Origin: AC-49 sp963766605
Lineage (GTDB): Bacteria; Actinomycetota; Thermoleophilia; Solirubrobacterales; Solirubrobacteraceae
Length of the DNA stretch: 64,000 nt
Direction of reading: 5' to 3'
NCBI GenBank assembly: GCA_963766605.1
Contig: CAVYAT010000007.1
Span: 62,001 to 126,000 of the forward strand
Part shown: positions 58,308 to 64,000 of the stretch, in pieces
Numbering within the stretch: position 1 is the first letter of the stretch
Layout: every line of letters begins with the position of its first letter
Position numbers and translations under genes: made by a program
Notes under the pieces: model-generated
Database searches by the model: none
Told to the model about the DNA's origin: nothing
The model's input: only the letters and a program-made list of their open reading frames with translations

Positions 58308-59492
58308 ATGCCCCGTCTTTCCCGCCGCAAGACCATCCTCGCCCTCGCCCTTCTGTATCCCGCGCTCACGGCGGTTCCCGCCGGAGCCGTGTCGCACGGC
58401 GCTGCGCTGCCGATCGATCAGGCGCCGTACGTCGTCTCGATCAACAGCGACTGCACCGGCACGCTGATCTCGCCGACGCGCATCCTCACCGCCGGGCACT
58501 GCCTCGACGGTCAGTCGGCGAGCGACGCGCAGGTTCTCGTCGGTGCCGATGCGCACCTGCTCACCTCCGCGCAGCGGGCCAAGCTCGCACTGCCGGTCAC
58601 CGGCTTTGCCGTCGCTCCGGGGTTCAAGGAGTCGTTCCCGTTCTCGCACAAGTCCCCGGTCAACGCGATCGCGATCAACGACGTCGGCCTCGTGCTGCTC
58701 AAGAACCCGCTCACGACGGTCAAGCCGGTGCGCGTCGCCGGCGCCGGTGATTCCGCCCTCGAGGCGCCCGGCGGCGCCGCGTCGATCTTCGGGTACGGGG
58801 ACACGGTGCCCGTGGTGTCCACGCTTGGCTCGAACCCCGCGCCCGTCGCACCGGTCGGGCCGACCCCGCTGCAGCAGGGTCCCCTCACCTTGATCTCCGC
58901 GAGCGCGTGCTCGGCCGCCTTTCCGAATGCGATCGCGGCCTCGATGCTGTGCTCCGAGGACCTCACCCAGCAGGCGCCGCCCTTCGTCCAGGCGTGCGCG
59001 GGCGACAGCGGCGGCCCGATCGTGTCCGCGACTCCCAGCGGCCCGGTCCAGATCGGCGTCACGAGCTGGGGGCCCGAGGTCATGAACGGCGCCTGCGGCC
59101 AGCTGCACCTGCCCAACGTCTCGATGCGGGTGTCGTCGTTCGTGTCGTTCATCAACCGCCGCTCGCCGGTCGTCGAGCCGTACACGGTCCGCCCCGGCCA
59201 CACCGAGCTGCGCCGTTTCGCCGCGGGCGCGACGGTCGCCGGCACGGTGCAGGTCGGCCACACCGTCGTCTGCGCGACGCCGAGGCTCGGCGGCCCGAAG
59301 GCCACGTTGACCTACACGTGGGCACTCGTGCAGGACATCGGCCATGTCATCGCCCGCGGGCACAAGCTCACGCTGACCTCGGCGCTCTACCGCAAGGCGA
59401 CGTTCCCTCGCCGGATCCAGTGCACCGCCACGGCCCGCAACGCCGGTGGCTCGCTCGTCCTCAACTCAGGGTCACGCCGCCTGCTGCAGTGA
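58308..59492 (+). CDS. Secreted trypsin-like (S1) serine protease
   Basis: 394 aa. Signal peptide at residues 1-27 (LALALLYPALTAVPAGA). Triad: His in ILTAGHCLDG, Asp in AINDVGLVLL, Ser in CAGDSGGPIV. Disulfide partners Cys in TAGHC, SACSAAF and CSEDL are visible. Residues about 290-394 are an extra beta-rich C-terminal domain (PGHTELRRFAAGA, LTYTWALVQD). Extracellular protein degradation is expected. Confidence 0.92.
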   Translation: MPRLSRRKTILALALLYPALTAVPAGAVSHGAALPIDQAPYVVSINSDCTGTLISPTRILTAGHCLDGQSASDAQVLVGADAHLLTSAQRAKLALPVTGFAVAPGFKESFPFSHKSPVNAIAINDVGLVLLKNPLTTVKPVRVAGAGDSALEAPGGAASIFGYGDTVPVVSTLGSNPAPVAPVGPTPLQQGPLTLISASACSAAFPNAIAASMLCSEDLTQQAPPFVQACAGDSGGPIVSATPSGPVQIGVTSWGPEVMNGACGQLHLPNVSMRVSSFVSFINRRSPVVEPYTVRPGHTELRRFAAGATVAGTVQVGHTVVCATPRLGGPKATLTYTWALVQDIGHVIARGHKLTLTSALYRKATFPRRIQCTATARNAGGSLVLNSGSRRLLQ

Positions 59493-59493
59493 T

Positions 59494-60189
59494 TCAGATC
59501 CCGAGGACGAGGTCGCGGACGGCGGCGGGCTGAGAGAGGAATGGGTGGTGGCCGGCGTCGACTTCCACGACGCTGGCTGCTCGACCGGCGAACTCCCGTT
59601 GACGGTCGGCGGGGGTGCCGCGGTCGTGCGCGCAGACGAGGTACGTCGAGGGCACGTGCTGCCAGGCCGCTGACTGCACGGGCTGCCCCAGGACCGCCAG
59701 GCTCTGTCGAGCCGTCCTGGCCATGGCCTGTTGCTGGATCTCTGGATCGCAATCCTGCAGGAACGTCTCGGCCAGCGCCTCCGGCCGGACGGTGAACGTG
59801 CCGCCCTGCGGATCGATGTCGAGAAACGGGGCGGGCTCCTCGCTGCCGAATGAGGAGAGGCTCTGCCCGACCTCCGGCAGGTAGCTGGACACGAGCAGCA
59901 GATGACGCACGGCGCCGACGCCCGCCGCCGCCTCCGCGGTGACGATGCCGCCGTAGCTGTGGGCGACCACGACGGTCGGCTCATCGCTGGCGGTCAAGAC
60001 GCGCCGGACCGCGGCGACATCCTCGGCCAGGCCGGGTCCCTGCGCACCTGTCGGCTCACCCGTCTCGCCGCAGCTGGGCAGGGCGGGCGCCTCGCTGGCG
60101 ACGCCCCGCTCGGCCAGCAGCTCACCGGTTGGGTGCCACCACCACGATCCGTCCTTGACGCACGCCCCATGCACGAAAACGACCCTCAT
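59494..60189 (-). CDS. Alpha/beta hydrolase (EstC/salicylate-esterase-like)
   Basis: 231 aa. VFVHGACVKDGSWWWHP oxyanion segment, nucleophile elbow AHSYGGI (Ser), and His in DAGHHPFLS. The WWWHP stretch and short length resemble hydroxynitrile lyase/MES-type esterases of plants and their bacterial homologues. GAGGAGG precedes ATG 60189. It lies downstream of a frameshifted small gene and is convergent with the protease gene, 1 base apart. Confidence 0.88.
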   Translation of the reverse strand: MRVVFVHGACVKDGSWWWHPTGELLAERGVASEAPALPSCGETGEPTGAQGPGLAEDVAAVRRVLTASDEPTVVVAHSYGGIVTAEAAAGVGAVRHLLLVSSYLPEVGQSLSSFGSEEPAPFLDIDPQGGTFTVRPEALAETFLQDCDPEIQQQAMARTARQSLAVLGQPVQSAAWQHVPSTYLVCAHDRGTPADRQREFAGRAASVVEVDAGHHPFLSQPAAVRDLVLGI

Positions 60190-60196
60190 GACCTCC

Positions 60197-60660
60197 TCAT
60201 CGTGACGGACTGGCTCGCGTGACGACGATGTGGGCGGCGAACGCCTGTGCGGCCCGCAGCACGGCGTTGCGACCCATGTAGCGCCGCCAGCCGTAGGCCA
60301 GGACCCGGTCGTGCGCGAGCTCGTAGTGAAACGAGCGGCCCGCGGAGCACAGCCACTCGTCCAGCGGTCCGCTGAGCAGCTGCGCGGCGAGCTCCGGCGA
60401 GCTGGTCGCACGTCGTAGCGGCGATGCAGCGCGTGGGACCCGGCGGTCGCCGGCCCGGCGTCGAGCTCGACCGGCTCGCGCAGGAACCCGCGCCGCGCGA
60501 ACCCGATGCGCCCGTCGAAGCGGACCGGGAGCTCGACCGCGGCCGCGGAGTAGTTGTCGGCGACACTGTCGCCGTCGGCAAACCGGCGAACGTTCATCAC
60601 GAGGTCAAAGCGCCAGGCTCGCAGACCGCCGCCTTCGGTCCGGAAAACCGACGTCGTCAT
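60197..60660 (-). pseudogene. Frameshifted hypothetical gene (about 154 aa if repaired)
   Basis: The first frame (ATG 60660) gives MTTSVFRTEGGGLRAWRFDL to ALHRRYDVR; a second frame continues with SSPELAAQLLSGPLDEWLC, FHYELAHDRVLAYGWRRYMG and a stop at 60199-60197. The change lies near 60400-60412 and needs one added base. Both halves have protein-like composition. No family recognised. The next gene (alpha/beta hydrolase) follows 7 bases later. Confidence 0.6.
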
Positions 60661-60737
60661 CAGCCGAAAAAAGGGATTTCGCCGGAGCCCCTCGGGCGGG
60701 CTTGACCTCCGCAACGCCTTCGCGTACCAATAGGTCC

Positions 60738-61337
60738 ATGGGCGGGATAACGGGCGTCGCTGCCACGTCGGGTACGTCCGCGCGCAACGTCGATGGCCAG
60801 GCCGTCGCCCTCAGCGTCTTCAGCGCCGTCCGGTGGTGGGGGAAGATCGAGTTGCCCGCGTTCTTCTGGGTGCTCAAGCTCGCGCCGGGCTCGCTGAAGA
60901 CCCTACGTGAGCTGTCGTTCATCCACGCCGCGCGCTGGTCGCTCCTGTACCGGCTGCCGGCCAACGGGTCACGCCCAGAGATCGCGCTGCGCTACCCGCA
61001 CCTGTACTTCGAGAGCAACTTCAACGGTGGCTGGGAGGAGTACATCGACGCGTTCTCCTACGTCCTGACGACCGGGATGTGGGGGTTCTGGGGCAGCTCG
61101 TACGGGTTCCCCCAAGCGCTTCCGACCGCGCCGTTCAAGCAGTACATCCGCGCCAACAGCTACACGGCCGGTCACTACTACTCGGCCTACCCCGAGGCGA
61201 CGGCGACGACCGTGCTCGCCGCGCTCGACATCGCGCCGCAGATCGAGGCCCTGCGCGCCCGGGCGGGCACGATGTCCGACGACGAGTTCGCGCAGGCGTG
61301 GGGCCGTCTCGTATCGGAGATCCAGACATCGCTCTGA
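60738..61337 (+). CDS. Uncharacterised protein, paralogue A of the peroxidase operon
   Basis: 199 aa from ATG 60738 (60702 also possible). Aromatic-rich: YFESNFNGGWEEYIDAF, GFWGSSYGFP, FKQYIRANSYTAGHYYSAYP. The same ordered motifs recur in the next protein (61358), so the two are paralogues. No heme ligand or catalytic motif is obvious. It heads an operon of paralogue B, a DyP peroxidase and a P450, so it may work with them. The end of this gene leads into the next after 20 bases. Confidence 0.75.
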   Translation: MGGITGVAATSGTSARNVDGQAVALSVFSAVRWWGKIELPAFFWVLKLAPGSLKTLRELSFIHAARWSLLYRLPANGSRPEIALRYPHLYFESNFNGGWEEYIDAFSYVLTTGMWGFWGSSYGFPQALPTAPFKQYIRANSYTAGHYYSAYPEATATTVLAALDIAPQIEALRARAGTMSDDEFAQAWGRLVSEIQTSL

Positions 61338-61357
61338 GCCCCAACGTCGCCGGGCAG

Positions 61358-61864
61358 ATGTACGCCCTCACCGTGTTCACGCCGATCGACCCCGGCCGGC
61401 TGGATCACCTGAGCCACTACATCGACACGCTCCCGACGCCGAGCCCGATGACGCGTATGGTGGCGACGCACTTCGCGCGCTGGGTGATCGTTCCGGACTT
61501 CATCAGCGACCCCGGCCAGCCGCACCGCGAGAGCCTGCCCGGTCCCTACCTGCTGTTCTCGGCGACGTTCGACGGGACGCTCGAGCGCTATCTCGATGAC
61601 CTCTGCGAGCAGATCCCCGACGAGGCCGCCGAGATCTGGGGCTCGTGCATCGGCGCGCCGCAGCCCGCCGCCGGCGCCGCCCTTCAGGCCTACCTGCGCC
61701 ACAACCAGATCGACACGGGCCTGTTCTTTGCCGCCTACCCGGGCGCGTCCGCGGCGCTGGTGAAGGAGGCGCTGAGCACCCGCGAGAAGACGATCGCGTT
61801 CGCCGTCGACAGCCAGGGCATGTCTTCGGCGCAGATGCGCGCGGCGTTTCTGGAGGCGTTCTGA
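61358..61864 (+). CDS. Uncharacterised protein, paralogue B of the peroxidase operon
   Basis: 168 aa from ATG 61358; no strong ribosome site, and earlier non-canonical starts are possible. Shared motifs with paralogue A: LLFSATFDGTLERYLDDL, EIWGSCIGAP, LQAYLRHNQIDTGLFFAAYP. The stop overlaps the DyP start by one base (TGATG), showing tight coupling. Not recognised as a known family. Confidence 0.72.
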   Translation: MYALTVFTPIDPGRLDHLSHYIDTLPTPSPMTRMVATHFARWVIVPDFISDPGQPHRESLPGPYLLFSATFDGTLERYLDDLCEQIPDEAAEIWGSCIGAPQPAAGAALQAYLRHNQIDTGLFFAAYPGASAALVKEALSTREKTIAFAVDSQGMSSAQMRAAFLEAF

Positions 61865-63234
61865 TGGCGGCGCGGATCGATTACGCCGACATCCAGGGCG
61901 ACATCCTGCGGGCCTACGGCGACAGTTACGCGCGCACGTCATACGTGTTCCTCACCGTGTCGGACGCGGCCGCGGGGCGGGCATGGCTGGGCGAGCGCCT
62001 GGATCAGGTCACGACCGCGATCGACCTGCCCTCCGAGCGCCGGCCGCACACGACGTTCAACCTCGCGTTCACGAGCACCGGGCTGGCCGCACTCGGGCTC
62101 CCGGCGGCGACGATCGCGACGTTCTCCGACGAGTTCAACGAGGGGATGGCCGCCCGGGCGCAGGAGCTCGGCGATGTTGACGCCAGCGCGGTCGAGAACT
62201 GGGACGAGACGCTGAAGACGGGCGAGCGCCACGTGCTGGTCACGATCAATGCTCGCTCCGAGGCCGCGCTGCACGACGCCATCGGGGTGCTCAAGGAAGG
62301 CGCTGCGGCGCGCGGCCTGTCGATCGCCCACGAGGAGCACGCGGAGCTGCTGCCGGGCAAGCGCGAGCACTTCGGCTTCGCCGACGGCTTTGCGCAGCCG
62401 GCGCTGGAGGTCGCCAGCGAGCACAAGGTCCGCGGCGGCGGTGTGCCCGAGGAGAACGGCTGGCGACCGCTGGCGCTCGGCGAGTTCATCCTCGGCTACC
62501 CCGACGAGGAGACGCGCAACGACCGCAAGCGCCGCCTGCCCAGCGCGCCCGCCGACCCGCTCGGCAGCCACGGCACGTACATGATCTGGCGCAAGCTGTA
62601 CCAGGACGTCGCGCTGTTTCGCCGGACGCTGCGCCAGGCGAGTGGTCTGTATGAGGGCGGTGACGAGGAACTACTGGCGGCGAAGGTCGTCGGCCGCTGG
62701 CGCACCGGCGCGCCGCTGGTCTCCAACCCCGACGCGACGCCGGCGCACTTCGACGCCCGCGCCGAGGCCGTCAACGACTTTCGCTACCGCCCGGGCGACA
62801 CCGACGGCCATCGCTGCCCGCTCGGCGCCCACATCCGCCGCAGCAACCCGCGCGACGCGCTCGGCTTCGACGGGAAGCTCACGTTCCGCCACCGGATCAT
62901 CCGCCGCGGCATGCCCTACGGCCCCGAGCTGGATCCGTCGTCCGAGGAGGACGACGAGCAACAGCGCGGGCTGGTGTTCGTGTGCTTCAACGCGAGCATC
63001 TCGCGGCAGTTCGAGAGCATCCAGCGCCAGTGGCTCGACGACGGCAACGTCTTCGGGCTGGGGGAGGACACGGACTTCCTGCTCGGCGCCAAGAAGGGCA
63101 AGATGACGGTCCAGGGCGCGACGCCGTTCTTCCTGTCGCCCCAGGGTCCGTTCGTCGCGACGCGCGGCGGCGAGTACCTGTTCGTCCCCGGCATCACGGC
63201 GCTGGCCGCGATCGCCGACGGGGTCGGGGGCTGA
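61864..63234 (+). CDS. DyP-type heme peroxidase
   Basis: 456 aa. The DyP distal motif is FGFADGFAQP with Asp174 (GxxDG); the proximal heme ligand is His323 in CPLGAHIRRSNPRD. No Tat signal or encapsulin-targeting tail is visible, so it is probably cytosolic. Length fits the longer class of DyP enzymes. It is part of the four-gene operon with two paralogous unknowns and a P450, 5 bases before the P450 ATG. Confidence 0.93.
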   Translation: MAARIDYADIQGDILRAYGDSYARTSYVFLTVSDAAAGRAWLGERLDQVTTAIDLPSERRPHTTFNLAFTSTGLAALGLPAATIATFSDEFNEGMAARAQELGDVDASAVENWDETLKTGERHVLVTINARSEAALHDAIGVLKEGAAARGLSIAHEEHAELLPGKREHFGFADGFAQPALEVASEHKVRGGGVPEENGWRPLALGEFILGYPDEETRNDRKRRLPSAPADPLGSHGTYMIWRKLYQDVALFRRTLRQASGLYEGGDEELLAAKVVGRWRTGAPLVSNPDATPAHFDARAEAVNDFRYRPGDTDGHRCPLGAHIRRSNPRDALGFDGKLTFRHRIIRRGMPYGPELDPSSEEDDEQQRGLVFVCFNASISRQFESIQRQWLDDGNVFGLGEDTDFLLGAKKGKMTVQGATPFFLSPQGPFVATRGGEYLFVPGITALAAIADGVGG

Positions 63235-63239
63235 CGGCG

Positions 63240-64000
63240 ATGGGCATCGTCAGCGTCCTGATCGACAACAGCCGGTTCGCGTTCGCCCTCCTGCGCCGCG
63301 TGCGCCCGCTGATCGCGATCCGCCAGTACGGGCTCGTCACGCGCGCCGACGACGTGCGCGCTGTGCTCGCCGACCACACGAACTTCACCGTCGCCCTGTA
63401 CGAGCCCAAGATGACGGCGATCACCGGTCCGTTCATCCTCGGCCTCGACGACACGCCCCTGTACCGCCGCGACCACGCCGCCCTGCGGGCCGCGATCCGG
63501 GCCGATGATCTCGAGCGCCTGGCCGACACGACGCTCGCCGAGGCGCGCCGGCTCGTGGCGGCGGCGGCCGGCCGGATCGACGTCGTCTCCGGCCTGGCCG
63601 ACCCGACGATCGATCACGTGATGACGGACTACTTCGGCACGCCGGGACCGGACACGATGACCCAGCTGCGGTGGGCGCGCAGCCTGTTCGAGGACATCTT
63701 CCTCAACCCCAACGACCGGCCCGAGACCCATGAGCGCGCGCTTCAGGACGCAGGCCACATGCGCCCGCATCTCGACCGGCTGATCGCCGAGCGCCGCGCC
63801 CTGATCGACAGCGACGAGGAGGTGCCCGACGACGTGCTGACGCGGCTGTTGCGCCACCGCCCGGGCGACGGCGGGCTGCATGACATCGCGATCCGTCACA
63901 ACCTCATCGGCCTGATCTCCGGCTGGATCCCGACCGTCTCCAAGGCGTTCGCGTGCGCGATCGACGAGCTGCTGCGCCGCCCCGCCGAGCTGGCCCGCGC
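63240..64000 (+). CDS. Cytochrome P450 with atypical I-helix, 3' end cut by window edge
   Basis: 253 residues are visible. P450-like segments: NFTVALYEPKM, LGLDDTPLYRRDHAALRAAI (C-helix with conserved Arg). The I-helix reads LIGLISGWIPTVSKAFACAI where typical P450s have (A/G)Gx(D/E)T; the acid-alcohol pair used in O2 activation is absent, as in P450 peroxygenases and CYP74-like enzymes. The heme-thiolate segment lies beyond the window. Placed after DyP, it may use peroxide or hydroperoxide substrates. Confidence 0.8.
   Translation, partial: MGIVSVLIDNSRFAFALLRRVRPLIAIRQYGLVTRADDVRAVLADHTNFTVALYEPKMTAITGPFILGLDDTPLYRRDHAALRAAIRADDLERLADTTLAEARRLVAAAAGRIDVVSGLADPTIDHVMTDYFGTPGPDTMTQLRWARSLFEDIFLNPNDRPETHERALQDAGHMRPHLDRLIAERRALIDSDEEVPDDVLTRLLRHRPGDGGLHDIAIRHNLIGLISGWIPTVSKAFACAIDELLRRPAELAR

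Overview
The window is very GC-rich, densely packed DNA from a high-GC actinobacterium. The mix of genes (a SigB/SigF-type sigma factor with partner-switching proteins, DUF6328, DUF6458-like and DUF2294 proteins, a VCBS/collagen-like secreted protein, UdgX) fits the Thermoleophilia/Solirubrobacterales. That placement is inferred from gene content, not shown. No rRNA, tRNA, CRISPR array or insertion sequence was seen, and no stretch longer than about 230 bases lacks a gene or a signal.

1-4.9 kb: the edge holds a truncated homoserine O-acetyltransferase (minus), then an OsmC-like protein, a flavoprotein oxidoreductase with no canonical start codon, and a secreted FG-GAP/collagen-like protein. 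4.9-25.2 kb is a large catabolic island. It has a CYP199-like P450, a zinc-free MDR reductase, three FCD-type GntR regulators, a ribose-type ABC importer, a PheA/MhpA-type flavin hydroxylase, two one-domain extradiol-dioxygenase-like VOC proteins, two FAH-family enzymes, three alpha/beta hydrolases, two zinc MetE-like methyltransferases, an aldehyde dehydrogenase and a resorcylate-decarboxylase-like amidohydrolase. VOC, FAH and alpha/beta hydrolase occur twice in two operons with different regulators, which reads as two parallel meta-cleavage routes for (probably methoxylated or hydroxylated) aromatics. A repeated operator-like motif (CTGTATGCAG) links the P450, MDR/GntR1 and GntR2/MetE-like promoters.

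25.2-30.1 kb: an Lrp regulator diverges from an AceE-type 2-oxoacid dehydrogenase E1, an E2 with an apparent frameshift in its linker, and an NmrA-like reductase. 30.2-57.1 kb is rich in stress and signalling genes: small membrane proteins, a pore-loop channel with an atypical filter, a YbdK-type ligase, two STAS proteins, an RsbW-like kinase, two PP2C phosphatases, a hybrid-less kinase/response-regulator pair, a SigB-like sigma factor, topoisomerase IB, UdgX, CsbD, an MMPL-DUF2267 fusion, an MFS transporter and a cysteine-type formate dehydrogenase operon. Several promoters there match a SigB/SigF consensus (GGTTT-N15-GGGTA).

57.1-64 kb: a third MetE-like protein, a secreted trypsin-like protease, an alpha/beta hydrolase, a frameshifted small gene, and a right-edge operon of two paralogous uncharacterised proteins, a DyP peroxidase and a P450 whose I-helix lacks the usual acid-alcohol pair. 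That last operon is the best candidate here for an undescribed system.
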